DNA of 64,000 nucleotides from Bryobacterales bacterium (GCA_016789905.1 JAEUQC010000147.1:62001-126000); one strand, 5' to 3'. Shown: positions 8,612 to 18,036, counted from the first letter of the stretch. Notes: a model not told the origin generated them from the sequence alone. Numbers and translations: made by a program.

Positions 8612-11188
8612 CTACCGCACCGTCACCGCAATCTCCGCCGCTGTCCGCGGGCCTGAACTCACTTCCACCGTATTCGGGCCCACCGGACACCCTTCCGGAA
8701 TCCGCACATTCACTTGCCACAATCCGGCGTTGGTCCCGCTATAGATCACCTCCGCCGGCAGCCCGCACATCCGTGCAAATGTCGGCAGATCCGCGCCCGC
8801 GCCCGTGCCCCACAGTTCAATGATCTGGCCCCGCGTGCCCGCTGGTTGCGTCCGGAACAGGCCCGGCGCCGAATACGACACCGGCAGCGTCACCACGCCC
8901 ACGCCCTCCATTCGTAACTCGCCCGCCCCAATGCCCGACGGCACCAGAACATTCCATTGCCCCGGGCTCTGCAAATACGCCGTCGCCGGCAGCCCGTCGA
9001 TCGTCACCCGCGTCCCCGTCAGTCCGCGGCCGAAGATCGAAATCACCTCTCCCGGCGCAATACTCCCGCTCTGATAACTCGCCGCGTTCACCACGCTCAA
9101 CGCCGTGAACGCCGGCGCATCAAACCGGAAATAGGCCACCGCCGCGTCGTGATCGGAAATCCGCGCCGGGCTCGTCGCGTCGGCCCGCGCCGATTCCGGA
9201 AAGTCCGCATTCCCGCCGGCATACGCCACGCGCGTCATCCACCCCCGCATGTCCGCGTTCACCAGCATATGGTCCAGCGCCTGCGTCGCGCCGTTGAACA
9301 CATAGGAGTGGTTGTCGCCATTCTGGAGTAGGGAATTGACGCTTGTCAGGTTCAGCCCCGCCCCCATCGTCGCCGGCACATCCAGGTACCCGTCATCAAA
9401 CGGAAACGCATTGAAATCGCCCAAAATCGCGAACGCCAGTTTGTCGGCGGCAATCCCGCGCGCGATGGCATTCACCGCCTCCGCCTGCGCCTTCCGCTTC
9501 TCCTGCACGCGCGCGTCGGCAATGTCGTTCAATGATCGCATGTGGACATTCAGCAGCACCACATGGCGGCCGTCAATTCGCAAGTCCAGCCGGAAGGGCG
9601 GCCGGTCATGGACCTGTTCCGGATTGGGCGCCGATGACGTTGCCAGCACCGTCAACGAACTCTTCACCAGGAACCCCGTCGCAATCCCCGATGGGTCATT
9701 GGTCGTTCCAACAAACGCCCGATACCCGCCCAACTCGGCCGCCAGTTTTTCCAACGCCCCCAAACTCCCCACCTCTTGCACCGCCACTACATCCGGCAAT
9801 CGCAACAGGTCCCGTATATACAACTTCGCCTTCGCCAGCCGCGTCGCAAACGCCGTCTGCGTCTCAAAAAAACGCTGCAAATTCAGCGTCGCCACCGTGA
9901 ACTCACCCGCCGCCAGGCGCGGAATCGGTCTTGGCGTCAGCCCAATCGAAAACGCCAACACTCCGTCACTCAATATCGTATAAGTCCGAAATCCGAAGTC
10001 CAGCGGTCCCACCACACTCGCAAAATCCCCAGGAACCAAATTCGCCCCCACACCTCCCAATCCTCGCGAATCGACCCGCAGTCTCCCTGTCGTGTCCTCC
10101 CCGCTTAACCCCGGCCTCCGGAACGGCCGCGGCCCGTCCAGCACTCCCCAGAAAACGCCATTAGAAGTCGAATCGCCTCGCGCCTCATTGAACGATCCGC
10201 CCGTCGGTCCCGTCACGTTCACATTCGCCTGCACCCGCATCCCCTCCCACCGTTCCCAGTCCGTCCCGCGAATCCATTCCGGCTGCGGCAACGCCTGGCC
10301 CGTTCGCAGCACGGTCACCGTCGGCGAGGTCAGCTCCGTTAACGGTGCGCTCCCCGGGTCCGACGCCGGCCGGAACTCCGTCACTACTCCCTCCACATCC
10401 ACCACCGCTCCGGCCACCACCGCCGTCGGCGGCGCGCTGCTCGTGAAAACCAAAACACCCTCACTCGTCGCGTCGTCGTCGTCCCACTCCTCGCGCAGGC
10501 TCTGCACGTAGAACCCATTCGTTCGCCGCGCATACACCACACCGCGCGTCACCACCCGTTTCCCCACCACGGGCGACACTTCGCCCGGCCCCTGAATCTG
10601 GCTAATCCGCAGCCGCTCCACCGGCTCCGGCGCCGCGCTGCAATCGTTCCGCGCCGTTGCCGAATTTCTCGGTGTCGGCGTCCCCACTGCGAAATCCGCG
10701 GCGTTGTTCCCCGTGTCAACACATCCCGCCCCGCCGCGAATCGCCGCTGTCGTATTTGACAAATCCCGCGTCGGCGCCCCTTTGAACTCATTCGCCGTCG
10801 CCCCATATCCCACCAGGTCCACGGTCACCGTACCATTCATCAGCCGGATCTTCCCCGCCGTTCCGCCCAGCGCCAGCGTTCCCGTTGCATCCGGCGCCGG
10901 CAGCAACTGCGTCCCGCCCGCCCCCGCCGCCATCTGCACCAGGAAATACCGTCCCGGTTCAATCACTCCAGCAATCGGCGCCGCCTGCCAGGTCGTCCCT
11001 GTCGCCGACGCATACTCCACACTCCAGCCCGAAACCGTCACCGGCGCCGCGCCCCGGTTGAACAACTCCACAAAGTCGTTCCGCCACACCGCCCCCGTGT
11101 TGCCGCCGCCGCCATAAATCTGGCTGATCACCACGCTCTGCGCAGCCGCCACGCCAATCGTTAGCAGCCCCAACAGTAGTCGTTTCAT
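8612..11188 (-). CDS. Secreted endonuclease/exonuclease/phosphatase with lamin-tail domain and Solibacter-type C-terminal domain
   Basis: ATG 11188 (858 aa) gives a Sec signal (MKRLLLGLLTIGVAAAQS) and overlaps the upstream aldo/keto reductase stop as ATGA. Domain order: lamin-tail domain about 18-130 (VVISQIYGGGG, NDFVELFNRG); an OB-like region about 190-330 (RVVTRGVVYARRTNGFYVQ); an EEP nuclease/phosphatase about 440-715 with ATLNLQRFF, VVAVQEVG, LLNVHMRS, LGDFNAFPFDDG and ISDHDAAVAY, all catalytic blocks present; then a C-terminal domain (SVVNAASYQSGSIAPGEVIS and onward) of the TIGR03437 type seen in Solibacter proteins. The architecture resembles the ExeM/NucH extracellular nucleases. Probable role: degrading extracellular DNA or phosphoesters for nutrients. 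It is the last gene of a five-gene minus-strand run starting with PolX. Confidence 0.88.
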   Translation of the reverse strand: MKRLLLGLLTIGVAAAQSVVISQIYGGGGNTGAVWRNDFVELFNRGAAPVTVSGWSVEYASATGTTWQAAPIAGVIEPGRYFLVQMAAGAGGTQLLPAPDATGTLALGGTAGKIRLMNGTVTVDLVGYGATANEFKGAPTRDLSNTTAAIRGGAGCVDTGNNAADFAVGTPTPRNSATARNDCSAAPEPVERLRISQIQGPGEVSPVVGKRVVTRGVVYARRTNGFYVQSLREEWDDDDATSEGVLVFTSSAPPTAVVAGAVVDVEGVVTEFRPASDPGSAPLTELTSPTVTVLRTGQALPQPEWIRGTDWERWEGMRVQANVNVTGPTGGSFNEARGDSTSNGVFWGVLDGPRPFRRPGLSGEDTTGRLRVDSRGLGGVGANLVPGDFASVVGPLDFGFRTYTILSDGVLAFSIGLTPRPIPRLAAGEFTVATLNLQRFFETQTAFATRLAKAKLYIRDLLRLPDVVAVQEVGSLGALEKLAAELGGYRAFVGTTNDPSGIATGFLVKSSLTVLATSSAPNPEQVHDRPPFRLDLRIDGRHVVLLNVHMRSLNDIADARVQEKRKAQAEAVNAIARGIAADKLAFAILGDFNAFPFDDGYLDVPATMGAGLNLTSVNSLLQNGDNHSYVFNGATQALDHMLVNADMRGWMTRVAYAGGNADFPESARADATSPARISDHDAAVAYFRFDAPAFTALSVVNAASYQSGSIAPGEVISIFGRGLTGTRVTIDGLPATAYLQSPGQWNVLVPSGIGAGELRMEGVGVVTLPVSYSAPGLFRTQPAGTRGQIIELWGTGAGADLPTFARMCGLPAEVIYSGTNAGLWQVNVRIPEGCPVGPNTVEVSSGPRTAAEIAVTVR

Positions 11189-12153
11189 CGAATGTACTCC
11201 GGAGTTACGCCTCGCAAACGCTTCCACACCGACTCACACACCGTCAGCGTATTCTCGTCCAGCGGCCCCTCTTTGCAAGCCGCAATGTTCGCCGTCAAAT
11301 GCCGCATCTGCGACGCACCCAGAATCAGCCCCGTCGCCGTTGTATGGTGCAGAATCCAATTCAGCGCAATGCTCACCAGGCTCCGGTGCGCCTCGCCCGC
11401 CGCAAACGACAACTCCTGTACCGCCTCAAACTGTTCGTTATACCAATACCGGTCCCGGTACATCTGGTTCCCGTCAAAACGGCTACCCTTCAGAGCCTCC
11501 TCCGGATTGTGTTTGCCCGTAAGCAAACCACCGGCCAACGGGTTATAAACAAACGTCGAAACCCCATGTTTCGCCGCCATCGGCAGCAGTTCGGCCTCAA
11601 TGTTCCGCGCCAGCAGGTTGTACATTGGCTGGCAGATATGCACCGGTGTCCAGCCATTGGCCCGCGCCATCTGCTGCATCTCCAGAATCTGCCACGCTCC
11701 GAAATTCGATACCGCCGGATAGCGAACCTTCCCCGCCTTCACCAGCGAATCGATCACCTCTAGCGACTCCTCAATCGCCACCGCATGATCCTGCATGTGC
11801 ATGTAGTAAACATCCACATAGTCCGTCCCCAGCCGTCGCAGTGACGCCTCGCATTGCTTCAAAATCGCGGCTCGCGACAATCCCTGTTCGTCTGCCCCCT
11901 CGCCCATCTTCCCGCGCACCTTGGTCGCCAGCACGAACTTGTCCCGCCGCCCGGCCATAGCCTTCGCCATGATCTCCTCGCTCCGCCCGGCGTTATAGAC
12001 ATTCGCCGTATCGTAGAAGTTGATCCCCGCGTCCAGCGCCCGGTCCACCATCGCCAGCGACCCCGCCTCGTCCACCTGTCCGCCAAACGTCATCGTGCCC
12101 AGACACAGCCGCGACACCTGCAGCTCCGTCCCGGGAAGGGAAGTCATCATCAT
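11185..12153 (-). CDS. Aldo/keto reductase (potassium-channel beta-subunit-like group)
   Basis: 322 aa. Catalytic tetrad: Asp and Tyr in NFYDTANVYNAGRSEE, Lys in LATKVRGKMG and His in YYMHMQDHA. The C-terminus has the cofactor-binding ATGLILGASQMRHLTAN. Both ends use ATGA overlaps: its start overlaps the stop of the SGNH hydrolase gene and its stop overlaps the start of the secreted nuclease gene, so translation is probably coupled. Cytoplasmic, NADPH-linked; substrate unknown. It is a different subgroup from the reductase at 1890-2798, to which it is only distantly similar. Confidence 0.87.
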   Translation of the reverse strand: MMMTSLPGTELQVSRLCLGTMTFGGQVDEAGSLAMVDRALDAGINFYDTANVYNAGRSEEIMAKAMAGRRDKFVLATKVRGKMGEGADEQGLSRAAILKQCEASLRRLGTDYVDVYYMHMQDHAVAIEESLEVIDSLVKAGKVRYPAVSNFGAWQILEMQQMARANGWTPVHICQPMYNLLARNIEAELLPMAAKHGVSTFVYNPLAGGLLTGKHNPEEALKGSRFDGNQMYRDRYWYNEQFEAVQELSFAAGEAHRSLVSIALNWILHHTTATGLILGASQMRHLTANIAACKEGPLDENTLTVCESVWKRLRGVTPEYIR

Positions 12154-12755
12154 TTCTTCAACTGCTCCTCAATCGCCTTCGCCACCACCGCTGCTAGCTG
12201 TGCCGACCCGTCCTTCGTAAAATGCACGTTCGCCTTCCCCTGAATCTCCGCGAGCCGCGGCTTGGCAAATCCGTACAGATCCACCACGGGGATCTCGTGC
12301 TTCTTCATCAGTGCCAGTGCCGCATCATTGAACCACACCTCATCGCCGGGCTTGCGCAGCGGGTTCAACTTCCCCTCCGGCACCGGCGTTGTTGTCACGT
12401 AGAGCAACCGCGCGCCGGTCTTCTTCAGCCGTCTCACGATTAGATCCAGGTTCCGCTGATACTGGGCCGAATTCACCTGGTGCTGCCCGTTTTCCATGAT
12501 CTTCAAATCATGCAGCCCGAAATTGAACGTGATGACCTTCCACTCCTCCGTCCCCAGCCAGGTCTCCAGCTTCTCCACGCCATTATTCGTATGCGTCGCG
12601 TTGCCCTCGTGGTGCTTCACCTCCGCTTTGCCCGCCAGCAGCGTCGTCACCACCGGCGTGTAGCCAATGGAGATCGAATCGCCAATCACCAGCACTTTCG
12701 GCGTCTGCGCCAGCAGCGCTACGCTCACCGTCAACAATCCCAGAAATATTCGCAT
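12150..12755 (-). CDS. Exported SGNH/GDSL hydrolase
   Basis: 201 aa with a Sec signal (MRIFLGLLTVSVALLAQ). The block I nucleophile Ser is in VIGDSISIGY, block III-like NFGLHDLK holds the oxyanion segment, and the C-terminal HFTKDGSAQLA carries the His and Asp region of the triad, although the usual DxxH spacing is altered. Family members are esterases or acetyl-carbohydrate deacetylases; the closest style is sialate O-acetylesterase/rhamnogalacturonan acetylesterase-like. It sits 9 bp after the NUDIX gene and overlaps the aldo/keto reductase gene by 4 bp. Confidence 0.82.
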   Translation of the reverse strand: MRIFLGLLTVSVALLAQTPKVLVIGDSISIGYTPVVTTLLAGKAEVKHHEGNATHTNNGVEKLETWLGTEEWKVITFNFGLHDLKIMENGQHQVNSAQYQRNLDLIVRRLKKTGARLLYVTTTPVPEGKLNPLRKPGDEVWFNDAALALMKKHEIPVVDLYGFAKPRLAEIQGKANVHFTKDGSAQLAAVVAKAIEEQLKK

Positions 12756-12764
12756 AATGAAATC

Positions 12765-13295
12765 CTATTTCGTCTTGAACAGCGTCCGCCACGCCAGCCA
12801 CGCCGCAATTGTCTTCCCGTCAATAATCGCGCCCGTCTTGATCATCTCGTTCATCTGCTTCGGCGTGAACCAATGGGACTCAATCCGCTCGTCTTCCATG
12901 AAGTTGGTCTTCCCCTGCTTCAACTCCTGGGCCACGTAGATATGCATCTTCTCCGCCAAAAAACCCGGGCTCATGTACAGACCAAACAGCTTCGTCCACT
13001 TCTTCGCCGTCAGCCCCGTCTCCTCCTTTAACTCGCGCTTGGCCGCCTTTAACGGCGTCTCGCCCTCGTCCATCCTCCCAGCCGGGATTTCCCACAAATA
13101 ATCTCTCGCCGGCAACCGGTACTGCCGCGCCAGCAGCGCCCGCCCCTTCTCATCAATCGGCATCACCACGGAACTCCCGCCGTGTTGAATAATCGCCCGG
13201 TCAATCTCGAATCCTTCCGGGTCAATTGCCTTGTCCATCGTCACCCAAAAAATGGATGTCCGTAGTAACTCTTCACTCTTAACGGTCTTCATCAT
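12765..13295 (-). CDS. NUDIX hydrolase (ADP-ribose pyrophosphatase-like)
   Basis: 176 aa. The Nudix box is complete: it begins at GRMDEGETPLKAAK and continues RELKEETGL, giving G-x5-E-x7-REUxEExGU. The N-terminal VMPIDEKGRALLARQYRLP and the later GFLAEKMHIYVA match the ADP-ribose pyrophosphatase subgroup, which hydrolyses ADP-ribose or similar nucleoside diphosphate derivatives with Mg2+. The start overlaps the PolX stop as ATGA (13292-13295), so the two are likely translated together. This pairing could serve nucleotide-pool and DNA-repair housekeeping, but that is inference. Confidence 0.87.
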   Translation of the reverse strand: MMKTVKSEELLRTSIFWVTMDKAIDPEGFEIDRAIIQHGGSSVVMPIDEKGRALLARQYRLPARDYLWEIPAGRMDEGETPLKAAKRELKEETGLTAKKWTKLFGLYMSPGFLAEKMHIYVAQELKQGKTNFMEDERIESHWFTPKQMNEMIKTGAIIDGKTIAAWLAWRTLFKTK

Positions 13296-15016
13296 TTCCG
13301 CAATGCGCTCCTGAATTCCTCATACGGCAACGTGTTCAATACATCCCCGCGCGTCAACCACCCGCGCCGCGCCATCCGCACTCCGTACTGCATATTCGCC
13401 ATGTGCTTCGGATGATGGGCGTCTGTCGAAATCGTGAACTTACACCCCTTCGCCTTCGCCATCCGGATCAATGTCGCATGCAAGTCCAGCCGCTCCGGAC
13501 TCGCATTAATCTCCATCGCCACTCCCCGCCGCGCCGCCTCCGCCGCCACGGTCTCAAAGTTATAAACAAACGCGTCCCGGTGCAGCAACACCCGTCCCGT
13601 CGGATGCCCGATCACTTTCACAAACGGGTTCTCCAAACAGCGCAGATACCGCTCCGTCATCTCCTCGGAACTCAAATTCATATAGCTATGAACGCTCGCC
13701 ACCACAAAGTCCAACTGGCTCAACGCCTCATCGCCCAAATCCATCCGCCCGTCCCGTAGAATGTCGCACTCAATCCCGCTCAACACCCGGATCCCCAGCC
13801 CCTCCTGGTCCATCCCCCGGACCCGCTCGGCGAACGCGATTGTCCGTTCCTCGTTCAACCCGTTCGCCATCGCCAGCGCCTTCGAGTGATCGGTGATTGC
13901 GATATAGCCATACCCATGCCCGCGCGCCGTCTCCGCCATCTCCTCCAGCGTCGCCCGCCCGTCGCTCTCCCGCGTATGCATGTGCAGGTCGCCCCGCATA
14001 TCCGCCAGCGTCAGAAGTTCCGGCAGCAAGCCCTTCTCCGCCGCCTCAATCTCCCCCTGGTTCTCCCGCAACTCCGGCGGAATCCACGCCAGCCCCAACT
14101 TCCCGTAAATCTCCTCTTCGGTAGCCGACGCCACCACCGCGCCCCCCTCCAACTCGCTCAGCCCATACTCATTCAACGTGTAGCCCATCTTCAGCGCCCG
14201 CTGCCGCAGCGCCACGTTGTGCTCTTTCGACCCGGTGAAATACTGCAACGCCGCCCCAAAATGCTCCGGCGCCAGCGCCCGCACGTCCACCTGTATCCCT
14301 TCAATTCCAAACCGCGCACTCGCCTTGTTCTCCCCCTTCGCCAGCACCTCCTGCACTTTCGTGTGCCCCGCGAACGCGTCCAACGCCGCCTCCGCCCCCG
14401 GCCCCGTCACCAGCAAATCCAGATCCCCCACCGTATCCTTCGCCCGCCGGAACGATCCCGCCGGTGTCACACGCTCCACGCCCGGCACCGCGCCCAAAAA
14501 CGTTACCAACTCCTCCGCCGTCTGCTGCGCGAAGTTCGCCAAAAACCGCCCCGCCGATTTCCGATACTGCTCAATCCCCCGCAATATCTTCTCTTCCAGC
14601 TTCGCCCCGGCCCGCGGCAGCGTTCGTATCTTCTGTTCCTCGGCCAGCCGCTTCAAATCGTCCAGCGTCGAAATACGAAAGGTCTCTATCAACAGCGCAA
14701 TCGTCTTCGGCCCCAGCCCCTGTATGTGCAGCATCTCCAGCGCTGTCGGCGGATACTTCTCCAGCAGTTCGTCCCGCCGCGCAAACGTCCCGCGCTCTTC
14801 CAACTCCTCCAGCACGGCCGCGATGCCTTTCCCGATCCCCGGAATATCGGTTACCTTCCGCCCCGGGTCTTTCAGAATGGAGGCGACCCGCTCCCCCAAA
14901 CCTTCAATCACCGATGCCGCGTTTCTATAGGACCGGATCCGGAACCCGTCCTCCGCCGCTATCTCCATCAAATCGGCGGTCTCCGCCAGCACGCGTGCGA
15001 TTTCTATGTTCTCCAT
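13292..15016 (-). CDS. polX: DNA polymerase X family protein with PHP domain (PolX)
   Basis: 574 aa from ATG 15016 (MENIEIARVLAE, the usual PolX beginning); in-frame ATGs at 15034 and 15031 would add six residues. It has the N-terminal helix-hairpin-helix 8-kDa domain (GFRIRSYRNAASVIEGL, IPGIGKGIAAVLEELEE), the polymerase palm with GSFRRAKDTVGDLDLLVTG carrying the metal-binding DxD, and the C-terminal PHP nuclease domain beginning DLHMHTRESDGRATLEEM with further His residues (ITDHSKALAMANG, ISTDAHH). Bacterial PolX fills gaps in base-excision repair and has 3'-5' exonuclease activity from PHP. It is the first gene of the minus-strand run; the DUF1080 gene starts divergently 44 bp away. Confidence 0.92.
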   Translation of the reverse strand: MENIEIARVLAETADLMEIAAEDGFRIRSYRNAASVIEGLGERVASILKDPGRKVTDIPGIGKGIAAVLEELEERGTFARRDELLEKYPPTALEMLHIQGLGPKTIALLIETFRISTLDDLKRLAEEQKIRTLPRAGAKLEEKILRGIEQYRKSAGRFLANFAQQTAEELVTFLGAVPGVERVTPAGSFRRAKDTVGDLDLLVTGPGAEAALDAFAGHTKVQEVLAKGENKASARFGIEGIQVDVRALAPEHFGAALQYFTGSKEHNVALRQRALKMGYTLNEYGLSELEGGAVVASATEEEIYGKLGLAWIPPELRENQGEIEAAEKGLLPELLTLADMRGDLHMHTRESDGRATLEEMAETARGHGYGYIAITDHSKALAMANGLNEERTIAFAERVRGMDQEGLGIRVLSGIECDILRDGRMDLGDEALSQLDFVVASVHSYMNLSSEEMTERYLRCLENPFVKVIGHPTGRVLLHRDAFVYNFETVAAEAARRGVAMEINASPERLDLHATLIRMAKAKGCKFTISTDAHHPKHMANMQYGVRMARRGWLTRGDVLNTLPYEEFRSALRK

Positions 15017-15060
15017 GCGTATGCTTACCATCATAGGCTGTGTGATAAAGTAAGCCCTTT

Positions 15061-15894
15061 ATGAAGCGGAAACTCCTCGTTCTCGGTCTCGTCTCTACGG
15101 CCGCCGTGCTCCTCATGGCGCAGGCGCAAAAGAAGAAGGGCGGCGATGGCCGTTGGAACCAGCCTGTCGGCTATAACGACACCCCCGTCATCCCGGAACA
15201 GAAGTGGAAGGTCCACGATATTGACCGTCCCCGCCCGCGCCAAATCACCCCGGGCGCCATGCCGCACAACCCGCCCTCGGACGCCATCGTCCTCTTCGAC
15301 GGTAAGAACCTCGACCAGTGGAACTTCAACGGCAAGCGCGGCGAGCCACCCTCGAAATGGAAGCTCGAAAACGGCTACATGGAAGTCGCCAACAAAGCCG
15401 GCGACGCCGTGACCAAAGAAAAATTCGGCGACATGCAGCTCCACATCGAATGGGCCTCCCCCCAGGAGATCCTCGGCAACTCGCAGATGCGCGGCAATTC
15501 CGGCGTCATCCTGATGAGCCGCTATGAAGTCCAGGTCCTCGATAGCTGGGAAAACCCCACCTATGCCGACGGCCAGGCCGGCGCCATCTACGGCCAGTGG
15601 TCCCCTCTCGTCAACGCCATCAAGAAGCGCGGCGACTGGAACTTCTACGACATCTTCTTTGAAGCGCCCAAGTTCGAAGGCGACAAGCTAGTCAAGAACC
15701 CCTACGTTACCGTGATGCACAATGGCGTTCTCCTCCATCACCGGCAGAAAATCGTCGCCCCCATGGCCCACAAAATCGTCGCCCCCTTCAAGGCCCATGG
15801 CGCCGAAGAGCCCCTCATGCTGCAGGATCACAACGAACCCGTCCGCTACCGCAACATCTGGGCCCGCAAGCTTCGCGGCTACGATGAAAAGTAG
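15061..15894 (+). CDS. Exported DUF1080 (3-keto-disaccharide hydrolase-like) protein
   Basis: 277 aa with a Sec signal (KRKLLVLGLVSTAAVLLMA). From about residue 75 the jelly-roll DUF1080 domain is evident: IVLFDGKNLDQWN, then GDMQLHIEWASP, GNSGVILMSRYEVQVLDS and a closing YRNIWARKL. Family members occur in Planctomycetes, Verrucomicrobia and Acidobacteria and include glycoside hydrolases that act on 3-keto sugars; many bind polysaccharide. The stop lies inside the start of a second DUF1080 gene (11-bp overlap), so the two are co-translated. Confidence 0.88.
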   Translation: MKRKLLVLGLVSTAAVLLMAQAQKKKGGDGRWNQPVGYNDTPVIPEQKWKVHDIDRPRPRQITPGAMPHNPPSDAIVLFDGKNLDQWNFNGKRGEPPSKWKLENGYMEVANKAGDAVTKEKFGDMQLHIEWASPQEILGNSQMRGNSGVILMSRYEVQVLDSWENPTYADGQAGAIYGQWSPLVNAIKKRGDWNFYDIFFEAPKFEGDKLVKNPYVTVMHNGVLLHHRQKIVAPMAHKIVAPFKAHGAEEPLMLQDHNEPVRYRNIWARKLRGYDEK

Positions 15895-16597
15895 TCTGCT
15901 GCTCATCGCCGCCGTGGCGCTCTCCGCCCAGCCCGGCCCCTGGAAAACCCTCATCGATGGCAAGTCAACGAAAGGCTGGCGCACCCAAAGCAAGCCAGCC
16001 TTTCCGTCCCACGTCTGGAACATCGACGACGGCGCGCTCCATTCCATCCCCACTGCCCCGCGCGCCGATCTCTCCACGGCGGAATTGTTCCGCAATTTCG
16101 AATGCGAGTTCGAATGGAAGATCGCCAGGAACGCGAACAGCGGCGTAAAATACCTCGTCTTCGGGATGCGCCCAAATCCCCTCGTCGGCTACATCGACCC
16201 TGAAGTCCCCAAAGCCCTCGGCTTCGAACTGCAATTGATCGATGACGCCAACGTCGCCGACGCCAAGCTCCACCCCAGCCACGCCACTGGCGCGCTTTAT
16301 CTTTTTGCAGCCGCCAGGAACCTGCCCTCCCTGCCGGTCAACACCTGGCACACCGCCAAAATCGTCGTCAACGGCCGCAAAATGGAGCATTGGCTCAATG
16401 GCGTGAAGGTCATGGCGGCCGATCTCGAATCCCCCGAACTACGCGCCGCCATGGAAGCGCAGAAGCGCCCCGATATTCCCAAGCCCGCCCATCTCGACGA
16501 ACTGAAAGCCCAGCCGAATAAGCGTTATCCCATCGTCCTGACGCACCACGGCGGCGACGCCTGGTATCGCAACATGCGCATTCGCGAACTGCGCTAA
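15884..16597 (+). CDS. Second exported DUF1080 protein
   Basis: ATG 15884 gives 237 aa with a short Sec signal (MKSSLLLIAAVALSAQP), starting inside the end of the preceding DUF1080 gene. Domain landmarks: WKTLIDGKSTKGWRT, FRNFECEFEWKIARNANSG, GFELQLIDD, the VVNGRKMEHWLNG strand and the closing WYRNMRIREL. It is divergent from its neighbour, so the pair may have distinct substrates. It ends tail-to-tail with the PQQ-propeller gene (4-bp overlap of the 3' ends). Confidence 0.86.
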   Translation: MKSSLLLIAAVALSAQPGPWKTLIDGKSTKGWRTQSKPAFPSHVWNIDDGALHSIPTAPRADLSTAELFRNFECEFEWKIARNANSGVKYLVFGMRPNPLVGYIDPEVPKALGFELQLIDDANVADAKLHPSHATGALYLFAAARNLPSLPVNTWHTAKIVVNGRKMEHWLNGVKVMAADLESPELRAAMEAQKRPDIPKPAHLDELKAQPNKRYPIVLTHHGGDAWYRNMRIRELR

Positions 16598-17967
16598 CGC
16601 CCTCCGAACCGGTACAGCGCTCCCCGCGTCCGTACAATCAGTCCGCCTTCCACTATCGCCGGCGTCGCAAACACCTCATCCTCCAAATCGTTAACTCGCA
16701 GCAATTCCCATTGTGCGCCTGCCTGCAACACCGCCATCTTCCCTTCCACATTCGCGGCGTAAATTTTCCCATCCCCCGCCACCGGTGATGAATGATACTC
16801 CCCCAGCGCCCCCGTACTCCGCCCCTGCTTCAAAATCGCCCCCGTCGCCGGATCCACCGAAGTCACAATCCCCCCGCTCTTCACCATGTAGAACACGCCC
16901 TCATAAAGCAATGCCGACGGCACGTACGGCAAGTTCCGTTTCAATCGCCACCGGATCGCCGCATTCTCAAGCTTTCCTTTCCCGCCCAGCGGAATCGCCA
17001 CAGCCTCATACTCGCCCACGCCAAACTGCCGCGCTGTCTCCCATTCCTTCTCTGTCAGTAACTGATTGCCGTCCGCATCCACCCACCCGAAATGCTCGTA
17101 CCAATCCTGCTCGCCCGCCGCCTCCGCTGAGGAAATCAGCCCATCCCCATTTTTGTCTACCTTTGCTAGGGTCGCCCCAAAGGAAGGCATCCACGGTGTG
17201 TCGGACCCGCTCGCCGTCACCACTAGCGTATCCCCGTGAATCACTGGCGAACCCATCGCCCCATTCGACATCAGCGGATACCACCACCGTCCTTCGCCTG
17301 TCGCCAACTGATACGAGTCCACCCTCGCCGAACCTACCAGAATCAGTTGATCCAGGTACACCACCGGTACGGACCATCCGTCCACCGCCTCCGGCCGCTC
17401 CCGCCGCCATCGCACCTTTCCTGTCGCCGTGTCCACAGCCACCACGAACGAGCCTTTGATCTGGTCACATAACATAACCACCAGCCCATTGGCCACCACG
17501 GGCGATGACCCGATTCCATAGAAGTTAGTGAACGGTCCCATCGGCGCTCGCCACCGTTCCTTTCCCGCCAACGAATACGCGATCAACCCAAAATCCTGAA
17601 AGAAAACGTACACCGAATTCTCATCCACAGCCGGCGTCGGTGACGCTGCGTCGTTGGCTTTGTAGATCGGCTTCAACCCTGACGGTTTCACGCCCCGCCG
17701 CCATAGCTCCTTGCCAGTCTTCAGGTCATAGGCCAGCGTCAGCAGCGTGCCCGCCTCGCTCGCTGTGAGAAAAACCCGGCCCCCCGCCACCACCGGGGAT
17801 GATCGCCCAAACGGTACCGCCGCTTTCCAGGCCACGTTCTTGCCCGGTCCGAATTCCACGGGCAGTCCCGTCCCACTCCCCACCCCAGATCCATTCGGGC
17901 CCCGGAACCGCCCCCAATCCGCCGCCGGCAAAAGCGTCAGAAACGCCACAAACCATAAGTTGCGCAT
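16594..17967 (-). CDS. Exported PQQ-type beta-propeller protein with inserted EF-hand pair
   Basis: ATG 17967 gives 457 aa with a signal peptide (MRNLWFVAFLTLLPAA) followed by WGRFRGPNGSGVG, typical of PQQ-like (WD40-like) propellers in PVC and acidobacterial genomes; ATG 17982 adds five residues. Repeats of the type TGKELWRRG, TGKVRWRRE, AGKERWRA and TGEGRWWYP mark the blades. Between blades, at about residues 268-312, are two EF-hand-like loops (DKNGDGLISSAEA and DADGNQLLTEKEW), which should bind Ca2+. Catalytic PQQ-dehydrogenase residues are not evident, so it may be a binding or assembly protein. It is convergent with the DUF1080 gene. Confidence 0.82.
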   Translation of the reverse strand: MRNLWFVAFLTLLPAADWGRFRGPNGSGVGSGTGLPVEFGPGKNVAWKAAVPFGRSSPVVAGGRVFLTASEAGTLLTLAYDLKTGKELWRRGVKPSGLKPIYKANDAASPTPAVDENSVYVFFQDFGLIAYSLAGKERWRAPMGPFTNFYGIGSSPVVANGLVVMLCDQIKGSFVVAVDTATGKVRWRRERPEAVDGWSVPVVYLDQLILVGSARVDSYQLATGEGRWWYPLMSNGAMGSPVIHGDTLVVTASGSDTPWMPSFGATLAKVDKNGDGLISSAEAAGEQDWYEHFGWVDADGNQLLTEKEWETARQFGVGEYEAVAIPLGGKGKLENAAIRWRLKRNLPYVPSALLYEGVFYMVKSGGIVTSVDPATGAILKQGRSTGALGEYHSSPVAGDGKIYAANVEGKMAVLQAGAQWELLRVNDLEDEVFATPAIVEGGLIVRTRGALYRFGGR

Positions 17968-18036
17968 ACGTGTTCGTAACATCGTAGCGTCCCCGCACCC
18001 CTCTCCGCCTATGTCATGCTTAGCGCAGGAACCATT

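Noticed and set aside
13886..15064. Open frame of 392 codons on the plus strand across PolX
   Set aside because: Arg/Pro/His/Leu-rich shadow translation with no domain; the minus strand encodes all PolX and PHP motifs.
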